From NCBI GenBank assembly GCA_003024985.2, contig PXIH01S0016577.1: a DNA stretch of 20,344 bases. One strand, given 5' to 3'. The position numbers and the translations under genes are program-made. This DNA comes from Euperipatoides rowelli (lineage: Eukaryota > Onychophora > Udeonychophora > Euonychophora > Peripatopsidae). The notes below the pieces were generated by a model that did not search any database, had not been told where the DNA came from, and saw only the letters and a program-made list of their open reading frames with translations. Shown in pieces: positions 10,313-20,333 of the stretch (position 1 is the first letter of the stretch; every line of letters starts with the position of its first letter).

Positions 10313-11619
10313 TTTACATACTGTATTGCAGAATTTAATGATTGGAAATATGAAAACAGTAACTTTATTTACACAAATAAAAAATTCACTATATTCAGTA
10401 GGCTATATAACTAGTGAAAATTAAGAATGTAAATTTTGCCGTCTGCTACTGCTTTTATAGGCAAAAATGCCAGTGGAATAGCACAATTATTTAAGTGTTA
10501 ATTTGTAATCAGCTGTCAAAACAGCAACATTCACTTCTAATATTCTTAGCAGTCTTTTTCTCCCCCACCTCCTCCCCCCAAAAAAAAAAAAAAAAAAGAA
10601 AGAAAATGAAATGTTTTAACAAAGTTTATTCTAGTATAAAAACCCGTCAAAAAAAGATGGGTAGGCTGCTATTAACCACTTGACTAACTAGTATTTATTT
10701 TGGAAAAAGATGTTCAAAACTAACTATTTTCGAATGTGTTATTTTTAAGGATTTTAAAATGGCCAAAAAAGGAAATGACAATTTTGTAGATTTTTTTTAA
10801 ATAATACCGGTACTTAAACATTTTAAAAGAATTACTTTTCTATAGAAAATTTACCCTAGTTTTACTCGATTTTAATCGAAAAAAAACCAAACATTTATTT
10901 CCTTCATAATAGTTACAAACTGCATAAAAGTGTAGCGAAAACGAGTGTTAACAATAAAAAAATTGTCTACAGCCTGGAAAAATAATAATTTAACTTGGAA
11001 GTAATAAGCAGAAAATGATTATTTGTAATGTATCAGATAATGAATTGTATCTAATAATAGTCGATATATTAATTACATCCAATTACTGTGTTATAGTCCA
11101 AATATTATATTATTTCCTAATATTATAAAATATCTAATAAATTAAAATAAATATCAACATATTCAAAAATTTTTCATTACTAAAAGCAATGCAAAATCAA
11201 AATTGCCAACATACACAATACGTTTAGTAAACATTCAATACAAAATTAGATCAGCTTTATTTCAAAGTATTACAAATGTTTTATATATTAAAAAAATAAA
11301 ATTGTCACCAACCTGAGAAATTTATAATACAACTTAACATTTTTTTTAGCAACATAAAACAAAATTGAGAAAATAGAAAATAGCATTGATAATACACTTT
11401 AAATGTCATTTATAAAAAAAGTATAATGTAAATTTAAATTAAAGTTTAACACTTTGAAGACAGATGTTTTTTTACTAAGACATCCCTCCAGACTAACATA
11501 ATTTAGCTTTTGGTAAAAAAAATACTAATCCTCCATTTTTCAATGTATCAACTTGATTTTTTTCAGCCTTCATTCTAGATAGTCTATCGATAAAAAAAAT
11601 TTTAAGTAGATCGCTCTTC
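10313..11619. other. A+T-rich non-coding sequence (outside the second direct repeat)
   Basis: Poly-A and poly-T runs and scattered stops in all frames. Nothing else was identified. A CT-rich to A-rich tract at 10558-10608 is low-complexity. Confidence 0.5.
10461..10535 (+). repeat. Diverged direct repeat, copy 2
   Basis: Second copy, offset about 222 bases, with the 16-bp core at 10506-10521. It suggests an old local duplication or two copies of a short repeat. Confidence 0.6.
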
Positions 11620-11639
11620 AAAAAAAAAAATGATATGCT

Positions 11640-11797
11640 TAATTAGGACGGCCATTTTTACAAAATCTTCTAAATCTGAACCAGAGTTATCAAATAACTC
11701 TGTCAGAATATTTGCTTCACCAATAATAATCGGACTCTTACTTTTTTTTCTTTTCTTTACATCCAGATGGACCGGCAACATTATTACTATTATTCAT
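11640..11797 (-). pseudogene. Possible decayed coding fragment of unknown family
   Basis: On the minus strand an ATG at 11797-11795 opens MNNSNNVAGPSGCKEKKKK, which ends at a stop beside an A run. In an adjacent frame the sequence continues SPIIIGEANILTELFDNSG and then SDLEDFVKMAV. Its amino-acid composition is unlike the surrounding noise. A one-base change in the A run would join the two. Acidic serine-rich N-termini of this sort occur in some DNA transposases, but I cannot assign a family. The plus-strand frame 11630-11812 is its antisense shadow. Confidence 0.25.
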
Positions 11798-11812
11798 GAT
11801 AAGACAATCTAA

Positions 11813-12279
11813 AAGGCGGCAATAAAATTGAAACAGATTTTCACATTTTTTTTTTGCAAAGCATTATGTAGGCCTATCTTCTAAAAAAAAAAAAAAAATG
11901 CCAAATTATTTTATTTGACATGTATTTGATCTTGAATGCTTATACTAACAATAAAATAGGAAAGAAATGTAAAATATGTATAAAAATTATTAATATACAA
12001 AAGAAAGTACAATAACAAGACACTTCGTCGGTTGTCTGCTTGGATTGACAATAGACCACAAAACGGTTCGTTGGTAGTCTGGGTAGTGTTAACAATAATA
12101 TTTGTACTGTAAAATAATTATAATTATTAAAAAAATGTTTCTTACAGTAGAAATAGATTTTTTTAATATTATTCTAATTTTATTCATCAAATCTTTTTTC
12201 TAATAATATTTGATTTCCTTTTCTATGGAGGAATTGCCATAACTCATCACACTGGTTTGATGGTCTGGTAAATATGATC
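11813..12279. other. A+T-rich sequence with a more balanced-composition patch (12023-12090)
   Basis: The patch contains two related words, CTTCGTCGGTTGTCTG and GGTTCGTTGGTAGTCTG, about 40 bases apart in direct orientation. More than one minus-strand frame is open across it. No family was recognised. Confidence 0.35.
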
Positions 12280-13250
12280 CCACAGTTATAGTTGTGAACC
12301 TAACCTTTGGTAAAACAACAGTTATCTCAGTAAAAGGAATTTTCAAGTATCTTTTAATGTCCATACTTCAGAAAAATATTCTATAGAATTAGGGTCAAAC
12401 CGGGATTTATTTTAGTACCGTTACTATTTCTGTTGTTTATTGATCACTCACCAAGATTTATTTAAAATAATATCTTACTGTTCAATGGTCATCTTAAGAT
12501 CAACAGTTCCATTAAATTCATTGACTGTCTGCAGCTACAAAGTTCTATTTATAAACTGTATTCATGCATAGTGAGTGGGACTTTTCTCTAAACATTGAAA
12601 AGTGTAAATCTATTTCTATTACTTAAAACTTTTCACCTACCAAAGTTTTTTATAATGTTCAAAATATTGAAATTGTTAGCAATTTTAATGACTTTGGCAT
12701 TGTTTATTGTTCAAACTTTAACTTTAGAGGTCATGTTGCAGAATTGATTCAAAAGGCTTCAAGGAGCTTGGGCAGCTGGGCTTCATGAGGAGAATAAGCT
12801 TTTCATTGTGATCTACTAATGCTTTAATTATAATTTTTTTAATCAATTGCTAAAATCAATGTTGGATTTGCTACTCTTATGCAAAATAATTGTATCAAAT
12901 CAACGAACTAGGCAAAATTCAGTACAGACTCATTTTATGTTTTAAGAATCACCTAGACTATAAATATACTAGTTACCTGTACGGTATGTAGATCTGTGCA
13001 AGTTCTTTCATATTAGATAATTACTATAAGAAGAAAGGTCTAATTGTCTTTTCTTTATAAAGTGCTCCATTGCAAACTAGATTGTACTCAGTTATTGATC
13101 ACTCTAATAAAAATTTAGTTTTGTATTATTGTTCATATTCCAATTTCATCAACTAATTACAGTATCCTATATATGTAACAATCCTCTGGTTAGTGGGGGG
13201 ATAAGCTTTGTAAGTTATTATCAGTATATATTTCATCTTTTATGGAATAC
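12280..13250 (+). pseudogene. Jockey-like reverse-transcriptase fragment (relic)
   Basis: From 12394 the plus strand reads VKPGFILVPLLFLLFIDHSP, corresponding to the conserved GVPQGS-x-LGPLLFLLFINDLP block of Jockey-type reverse transcriptases. LLFNGHLKIN (about 12472-12501) follows in the place of LLFADDLKI, then IDCLQLQSSIYKLYSC. After frame changes come a degraded thumb, a segment resembling RLKRLNLLSL...YNDLCFLYKI (about 12965-13030) and a C-terminal part near 13080-13200. The A-D-D catalytic triplet is replaced by N-G-H, and there are several stops. The upstream palm and the endonuclease are missing, so this is a 5'-truncated dead copy, opposite in orientation to the larger element at 3950-7240. 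Confidence 0.72.
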
Positions 13251-13950
<700 letters not shown>

Positions 13951-14834
13951 AGTAGGAAATAAATATTACAATAATAATATAGACACAATTTGTATGTCAA
14001 TTTTCACTTTATTGCAAATGTACATTTTAAATGTTTAACAGATCTGTAGCCTATACCCTATAGGGCCAATTTTAAAGAAAGAAAAAACAAACTGCAAGAA
14101 TATTAATTTACATCATATATCCTATCAATTCATAACTGGAATACATAATGCATAAGAATTTACATGTAGGCTATAATCCCTTAATTTAACTAAGTTTTAG
14201 TTATCAATTGCATCTAAATCTTATCAACTAAGGTAATACTGTAAGTTTTAAGGCAATTATTTCCAAATTCAATTATTGAATTTTCAAAATCGGATGAAAC
14301 CTGGATCAACTTCAATAATAAATAATAAAAACAATACATGGTCATTATCAGGGTTAAAAAAAATCAAATAAATCAATTTTTTTTATTCAAATAAAGAAAA
14401 ATCGGCATTTTTAAAATCAATCAATTTAGTTTATAGGAAAGAATAAACTAATCTTCAGATGAATCTGGTCTTCTTTTATCTTCAAATACCGTACATTTAA
14501 GCTTTTCAATAAAAAATGTGTCTAAATTCATTAGATGTTTGTTCTTTTCTATAGCCTAGTTTTCAATTTTAAACGATAAGGAAGAGGATGAACCAGCTAG
14601 TGTTAGTCCTTCCCAGGTGAAGTAAATTTGATTGCGAGTTCAAACTCAGTAGAGGGAAATGCCTCAAGAAGAGCAAAAAAAAAAAAAAGACATGCAACAG
14701 ATCCAGTCTTCAAGACTTAAAAAAGAAGCAAACTGTACATAGACAATATTAGAGTGTTTTAAGACATGCATAAACAAAACATAAATTGGATAAGCAAATA
14801 CAAAAGAATATAACTTATACAATAAATCATGCAT
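13951..14834. other. Upstream (probably 5' intron) A+T-rich sequence
   Basis: No coding exon was recognised. 14570-14710 is less A+T-rich and may hold the decayed N-terminal part of the hAT-like transposase that follows, but without a recognisable BED zinc finger. Confidence 0.4.
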
Positions 14835-15290
14835 TTAGTTGAACATCCTCAATTTAAAACTTGTAAAAATGTTTGGACCAGATGAACTATCTTCAGCTTA
14901 TTCATTTGATGAAATTTATATTGAAGAAAAATAGAGATCTCTGGACAAATTGATTGGTGGTCTAATGTTCACAATGAGCTTATTTTATGACATCACTGTT
15001 ATGGATGAATAATGAGACTGTACACTAGTGTGTAGTGGACACAATTGATATTTCTGGACATCTTAATACATCTTGTTATTACATAAAAACTGTTTCTGAA
15101 GCAATTGAGAAATGTAAAGTAAAAATACATATGCAAAATAAATTTGTGAGAACAATGCAGCTAATGTGGCAAAAATGAGACAGAATTTAAAGGAATGCCA
15201 AGGCAATGATTTGAATTTGGAATTAGAATAACAAACATATAGGTGCTCAGCAGCATATACAGCTGCCTGTGGTAAAAGAGCCATACAGAG
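14835..15290 (+). pseudogene. hAT-type (DUF659-containing) transposase fragment (relic)
   Basis: Plus-strand pieces align in order with the central part of hAT-type transposases that carry DUF659. LVEHPQFK comes first (about 14840), followed by FDEIYIEE (about 14907). IDWWSNVHNELI (14949-14984) corresponds to the usual SIDGWSNVHNEPI. VDTIDISGHL (15035-15064) corresponds to DTIDTSG, and NNAANVAKMR (15151-15180) to DNAANV-x-KMR. A CSAA-type segment near 15247 follows. Stops and frame changes separate the blocks. The aspartate of the D-x-W-S motif is kept, but that of the T-D-N-A motif reads asparagine. The C-terminal dimerisation domain and terminal repeats were not found. The minus-strand frame 15063-15284 is its antisense shadow. 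Confidence 0.7.
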
Positions 15291-15784
15291 ATTTCACAAC
15301 TATATAACAGTTTCCATCATGATATATTTTCCGAAATACTTTGAATACAAATCTGATCTTTTTGAAACAGATTTTCACAGCTTTTTGTTTTTTACTTAAA
15401 ATTCATTTAGAATTAAGAAAATAAGTTATCATCAACTGAAATACTGTATTTACACAATAATTAATTACCCAGGCGGTGCTACGTCTCTAGACAAAGTTCT
15501 AAAAATGCAAGTTTATAAATTTTCTCTTCAAATAATTAATTTACCATAGGCTACACGTGCTTTCCTATGTTTATAAATAACAGCTAATTAATCTATATTT
15601 GAAATTATTTTTCTATTGTGTCTGGGCTCTTTAAAATTCAGTACCAAATATTAGCTTTATTCTAATTAGATGCTCCCGACAGTGGTGACTTAAACACCTG
15701 CAAATTTTGCTTAAATAGGCTAGAATGTATTTATCATCTAATCATATGATGAATCATTTTTTCTCATGTTTTTATGTAAAAGGT
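15291..15784. other. A+T-rich non-coding sequence
   Basis: No feature was recognised apart from a short imperfect palindrome (TCATCTAATCATATGATGA) near 15738, just outside the fold-back element. Confidence 0.5.
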
Positions 15785-16151
15785 ATAATCCAATTGACTT
15801 CTAAGTTGAAATCATAAGATATAATGAGATATTACATATGTAAATTCATGGATGAGTCAATTTTTGAAAAAGGGGAGGAATCTAGGGGGTTGAAAAATTA
15901 GAAATAATCCAATCAAGTTGAAATTGAATAGGATGGTTAAGATAATTATTTAAATCATATTTATAAAAATTACAAAGTCCTAATGTATAAAAATAGTTAT
16001 TATTAATATCCAAATATTACGAACGGTCGTCATCTCCAGCAATTTTTTTAATCCACTCAAAATAATTAAGAATTGATATCATAATTGACTAGAGCGCCCC
16101 AAAAATACTTAAGGTAGGTGATTTCAGCTCAATCTGACAAGTAATCTATGA
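15785..16151 (+). repeat. Left arm of the fold-back element
   Basis: Pairs with 17442-17783. The segments GGGGAGGAATCTAGGGGGTTG and AGAGCGCCCC have clear complements in the right arm. Confidence 0.9.
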
Positions 16152-16172
16152 CTGATGGTTTATTATCTAACA

Positions 16173-16241
16173 ACCAATGAGGGGTGAGATTTTTAATCTC
16201 TCATTTTCTATTGGTCCTCTTTATTATATGTGGGAACCAAT
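16173..16241. other. Inverted CCAAT words around a short stem
   Basis: ACCAAT at 16173, its complement ATTGGT at 16210, and ACCAAT again at 16236. A GAGAT/ATCTC stem lies between the first two. They could be promoter-like CCAAT boxes or an imperfect hairpin inside the fold-back element. No function is shown. Confidence 0.4.
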
Positions 16242-16345
16242 AGGAGAAGAAAGTATTGTAAGCAACCCGGTCTTAAATTTTTCATAATGCCGGTGTATAT
16301 GGGTATGTATAATAATTTTTAAAAATCCATAGTATATAGCATATT

Positions 16346-16411
16346 GGGACATGAACATGGACACAGGGGAACATGGGGACATGAACATACAGGGGTACAT
16401 GGCAACATGGA
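16346..16411. repeat. Imperfect minisatellite of GGACATGAACAT / GGGGAACATG units
   Basis: About five degenerate units of 12-16 bases, each built round ACATGG or ACATGAACA. The minus-strand frame over it (16224-16424) is only a translation of this repeat and the adjoining CA repeat. Confidence 0.7.
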
Positions 16412-16427
16412 CACACACACACACACA
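16411..16427. repeat. (AC)8 microsatellite
   Basis: Eight uninterrupted AC units directly after the minisatellite. Confidence 0.95.
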
Positions 16428-16932
16428 TGTACACTCATACCGTATATAATGATTATAATGTTTAAGTAGGCTATGTTTTCTACCATAACTTTTCTTTTCC
16501 AGTATATGCTTTCACTGTAACTTCTAATTATTTTGATATTAATTTATTATGATACTAATTTAGTCATATTTTATTTATTATTAATTTATTTAATATTAAT
16601 TTAGCTCTATTAAAACAAATAAGTGTAGTAAAAAATTCCCCCACTATAATATTAGTTAAAACTCCCATTGTCTTCGTTAGTTAACTTTCCTTTGTTCTAA
16701 GATTTCCTTTGTTCTGTGTGTTATTAATGAGCCAGCGAATCTTAGATTTTTTTCTCTCCCTAGAAATAAATGTTTTCCTTCTTTATAATTTGATCTATTT
16801 TTCTTAAAGTAAATACGTGTTTTTAATTTATTGGAGGGGGAAATTTATAAATATTTCAAATGTGTAACGATAAAGAATACAACGTGGTTGGAATATCTAC
16901 TCGTTTTACTGTGGAGTTTTTTTTAAAAAAAA

Positions 16933-16975
16933 GGGATTTCCCAGTGCATGAGTAGTAGCTTAAAAGGGAATTTCC
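16933..16975. promoter_or_regulatory. Pair of kappaB-like words
   Basis: GGGATTTCCC at 16933-16942 and GGGAATTTCC at 16966-16975 both fit the Rel/NF-kappaB consensus GGGRNNYYCC and lie 33 bases apart. They are inside a transposable element and have no adjacent gene. A regulatory role is only a possibility. Confidence 0.2.
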
Positions 16976-17351
16976 AATGTCTTAGTACCATAACGATTAA
17001 ATGAAGAAGATATTCATAACTTATCACTTAATTTTTCTAATAATAATAATATTTATAATGGTTATATTAATCGTATTAGGAAAATAATATTCTCCTTATA
17101 AATAAGATCTTTGAACTATCAATGGTATTAAAATAAACTCAGTGTTGTGCTTTAGAAAAAAAGACACTCAACAGTTGCTGCAATTTTGAAGATATGAATT
17201 GTTGCTAATATCACAATGGTATGATCACGCTCATTTGGAGTTTTCTAATATCCGATAGCTTTTTTTTTTGTCTCAATCGAGTTTGTAATTTTATAATGAA
17301 ATGAATCTCTACTAAATAAATGTTTGAGTGTATGTGTGCATGTAAGTGTGT

Positions 17352-17365
17352 CCCCCCCCCCCCCC
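17352..17365. repeat. C14 homopolymer
   Basis: Fourteen consecutive C in very A+T-rich DNA. Its length may vary between sequence reads. Confidence 0.95.
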
Positions 17366-17441
17366 GTGATAGATTTTAATACCGGCCATAGCAATGTAGT
17401 AGCTACTGTATATTAATTTTTTGTTTGCAGTCACTCATAAT

Positions 17442-17783
17442 TCATAGATTACTTGTCAGATTGAGCTGAAATCACCTACCTTGAGTATTTTTGGGGCGCT
17501 CTAGTCAATTTTGATATCAATTCACTATTTTGAGCTGATTAAAAAAACTGTTGGGGATTATGACCGTTTTTAATATTTTTATACATTAACTTTGTAATTT
17601 TTATAAATATGATTGAAATAATTATCTTAACTATCCTATTCAATTTCAACTTGCTTGGATTATTTCTAATTTTTCAACCCCCCTAGCTTCCACCCCTTTT
17701 ACAAAAATTGACTAGTCTGTGAATTTATATATGTAATATCTCATTATCTCTTATGATTTCAACTTAGAAATGAATCGGATGAT
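17442..17783 (-). repeat. Right arm of the fold-back element
   Basis: Reverse complement of 15785-16151. About 25 bases shorter because of indels. Confidence 0.9.
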
Positions 17784-18107
17784 TTTTAAAATTTTATGAT
17801 TTTTTTTTACTTTTTTTGAAAAATTTTTTGGTGGCCATCTTGGATTTTTTGCATTATGGATAATGTGCTCTGTTCATTCCACCATTTTGAATTTTATGAA
17901 TAAAAAAAACAATTTTTGAAAAAAAAATTAAGTTTTTTGCGCACATTTCTGTGCACTTCCAGGCCGCCATCTTGGAATTTACCATCTTGGTGCACCAGAA
18001 CTTAAAACACTAAAACAGGAAGTTGGCCATCTTGTATTTTTTAATGCGTTATAGGAAGGTGTTCCAGAAAATAATGTAGGACAGGAAGTCAGCCTTATTG
18101 GTGTGAC

Positions 18108-18317
18108 AGAAACCCCAGAAGTGCACTGGAACTTTAGATTCTAGCAAACTAAAACAGTAAGTTGGCCATCTTGGTGCACCAGAAACCTGGAAGTGCACTA
18201 TAACTTTAGGTTCTAGCACACTAAAACAGGAAGTCAGCCATCTTGGTACACCAGAAACCTGGAAGTGCACTATAACTTTAGGTTCTAGCACACTAAAACA
18301 AGAAGTCAACCATTTGG
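18108..18317. repeat. Tandem repeat, unit about 72 bp, nearly three copies
   Basis: Units start at 18108, 18181 and 18253, each with AGAAACC, GAAGTGCACT, ACTTTAG, TTCTAGCA and ACTAAAACA in order. The second and third units are almost identical, and the first is more diverged. Confidence 0.9.
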
Positions 18318-18775
18318 ATTTTGTAATGCATTATGGGAAGGTGTGTTAGAACCTAGACAGGAAATAGGAAGTCACAAATCTTGAATGACATCACTTCCAG
18401 TGTTAAAATGGTCTTAAACCTATCAAAAATAGGAACAGGTTTTCAGCCATCTTGGATTTTCCAATGCATTATGGGGAGATGTGCTAGAACCTAGAGTTCT
18501 AGGACAGGAACCGGAAGTCCCAAATCTTGAATGACATCACTTCCGGTATTAAAAATCCATTAAACCTAGCAAAAATAGGAACAGGAAGTTGGCCAACTTA
18601 GATTTTCTAATGCATTATGGGTGGACGTAAGTCCAATATTACCCATAATACATCATAATATGACATCATTTCCTGTAAAATGCCCTTAAACCTAGTCAAA
18701 ACAAGAACAGGAAGTCAGCCATCTTGGATTTTGACTGTTCTGACCTTTGACCTAGATAAAATCGGAACCGGAAGT
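18297..18775. repeat. Tandem repeat, unit about 126-146 bp, three and a half copies
   Basis: Units start at about 18297, 18434, 18580 and 18706. Full units carry AACAGGAAGT, a GGATTTT block, AATGCATTATGGG, TGACATCA (18386, 18532, 18661), TTCC and TTAAACCTA in order. The last unit is incomplete and ends with ACCGGAAGTG at 18767-18776. Confidence 0.85.
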
Positions 18776-18780
18776 GTTCC

Positions 18781-19851
18781 AGAACCATCAAATTACACCT
18801 ACTAGCATCAAAGAAAGTATCTTGTGGAAGAGGGAAGGTAGTCCATTTTTCACCGCTTTGTATAACTATTATTCTTGCCATTAGAATATTATAGAAACAT
18901 AATGGATACAGCAAAAACAACTTTAGAATGAAAATAACTAATCTTTTCAAGATTACATTAAATATTTTTTAAGAATTTAATTTAAAGGGCATTTTTTCCT
19001 GAAATATCAATCACAGGCATCACCCTTTTGAAATGCATAGAAGTCTGATTATTAAAGAAGAAAGGTGAATAAAATTTCTAATATTTTATCAAGTAATTTA
19101 GAGTTACCAGGTAGGAATATTTAAGAATAGAGGTGTAACCTGGTAGAGTACAGATGGGAAAGAGGTCAATTGCTTACAGCACCGTATTTTTTTTTAATCT
19201 GTAAATGTTATATATTTTAAAAGGATGATTATTGAATAGTAAATAGAAGAGAAATCAGAATTTATTTCCACATTATTGTTAAGATGTCATTCTTGAGTGT
19301 ACCAGCATAACAATAGGCAGGTGAATTTAAAAAGTTTTATGATGGTATAATAAATTATTATTTTCTTCATCTTTAGCTAATTTCTCAGCTATAAAAACAT
19401 TACAGCATTAAAGTAAAAATCAAATTTATTTTCAAAGCATTTTTGAAAATATGATGACAGTTGTTATATAGCCTACTGTAGGTGTAAAATTTTCAATGCG
19501 GTTTTTTTCACCACAGATATCTATATATTTGCCTTTAAAGGATCTAGATGTAAAAATTCAGAAATAATCAATTTTCTGCAAATAAATACCTTTAAAGAAG
19601 CTTGAAAGAAACAACTTCTGCTGTCATCATAAGTCTGATGGAACTCATAAGTTGACTGATTGCTAGTTTAATAAAACAATTGGGTAATTTAATGAAAATA
19701 TGTGATGACAACCGGGAAAAAAAAATAGTGCTATAATTTATCAAAAGGTTTTAAATGGTGCCATAAAAAATCAGCTAAAGAAATGTATGATCTCATGAAA
19801 GAACTGCATTAGGGCAGGTAATTGTGCTTCTAGGCTAAATATTGACACCCT
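18781..19851. other. A+T-rich non-coding sequence
   Basis: No coding exon or transposon motif was recognised. The frame 18696-18950 starts in the repeat array and has no motif. Confidence 0.5.
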
Positions 19852-19889
19852 TTTTATTTTGAACACCCTATCTGATGTAATTTGTGTTG
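19852..19889 (+). repeat. Diverged direct repeat, copy 1
   Basis: TTTTATTTTGAACAC...ATCTGATGTAATTTGTG matches 20296-20333 at most positions over 38 bases, in the same orientation. Confidence 0.65.
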
Positions 19890-20295
19890 AAAAACAAAAT
19901 TAAATTAATTTTCAACTTTATAAAGAGTGACAAACAGTTGTAATACAGAAAAGCTTGTTTTTTTACTTTTTTTTTATGACTAAAAAAAAATAGTTATTTG
20001 GACCTGTGCTCTTCTAGAGGTTTGATTGCTTTGTAACTTCATATCTTCCTTTAGAGCACATCCTTTATGGGATGAGTATCCGACAGGTTAAAAAAATACC
20101 CTGTTGTACATGTTTAGGATTTTTGTATCGGCAATGGTAATTGTTTTGGAATTTTACACATCTAGTAATCTGATTCTCGTTTTGAAGATCAGATTATCCA
20201 AATTTTATAAGTTTAAATAAAATATCAGGTGGCATTAACAAGTGTTCAAATTTTACCAGAATTTATTTTGCCCAAACAATCTGATACACCATCTC
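19890..20295. other. A+T-rich non-coding sequence between the direct repeats
   Basis: Only the hairpin at 20166-20196 was recognised. No coding or RNA gene was seen. Confidence 0.5.
20166..20196. repeat. Hairpin with 9-bp arms, 13-nt loop
   Basis: TAATCTGAT (20166-20174) pairs with ATCAGATTA (20188-20196). The word ATCTGAT recurs in both copies of the flanking direct repeat. Confidence 0.75.
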
Positions 20296-20333
20296 TTTTA
20301 TTTTGTACACTCAATCTGATACAATTTGTGTTG
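20296..20333 (+). repeat. Diverged direct repeat, copy 2
   Basis: Second copy, 444 bases from the first and close to the window edge. The repeat may continue outside. Confidence 0.65.

Larger units (their letters stand above)
15785..17783. mobile_element. 2.0-kb fold-back element with inverted repeats of about 350 bp
   Basis: The left arm (15785-16151) and right arm (17442-17783) are reverse complements over their length, with small indels. The inner 69 bases (16083-16151 against 17442-17510) differ at one position. The 1.29-kb centre has no significant ORF. It contains CCAAT-box words, a small minisatellite, a CA repeat, two kappaB-like words and a C14 run. Long inverted repeats around a non-coding core indicate a non-autonomous fold-back or MITE-type element. 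The superfamily and target-site duplication could not be determined, because the outer ends fade gradually. Transcription would give a long hairpin RNA. Confidence 0.85.
17828..18780. repeat. Array of GGAAGT-GCCATCTTGG repeats
   Basis: The word CCATCTTG occurs eight times (17835, 17967, 17982, 18027, 18166, 18238, 18447, 18719), usually preceded by GGAAGT plus a short G/C-containing linker and often followed by GGATTTT and a GCATTATGGG-like word. Two unit types are seen, about 72 bp (18108-18317) and about 126-146 bp (18297-18775). The array directly abuts the right arm of the fold-back element. The minus-strand frame 18049-18309 (86 codons) is a translation of the 72-bp units, not a gene. 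Confidence 0.85.

Noticed and set aside
1747-10813. Three ACCGGTA words (near 1746, 9648 and 10806) and several TACCGTA words
   Set aside because: There are too few copies to separate from chance by eye, and no consistent context was seen.
15063-15284. 73-codon minus-strand ORF with hydrophobic segment
   Set aside because: It is antisense to the hAT-like transposase relic, whose sense-strand blocks are recognisable.
16224-16424. Cysteine/methionine-rich 66-codon minus-strand ORF
   Set aside because: It is produced by the ACATGG minisatellite and the AC microsatellite.
18049-18309. 86-codon minus-strand ORF with repeated CFSVLEPKVIVHFQVSG units
   Set aside because: The repetition follows exactly the 72-bp DNA tandem unit, so it is a translation of the repeat rather than a repeat protein gene.
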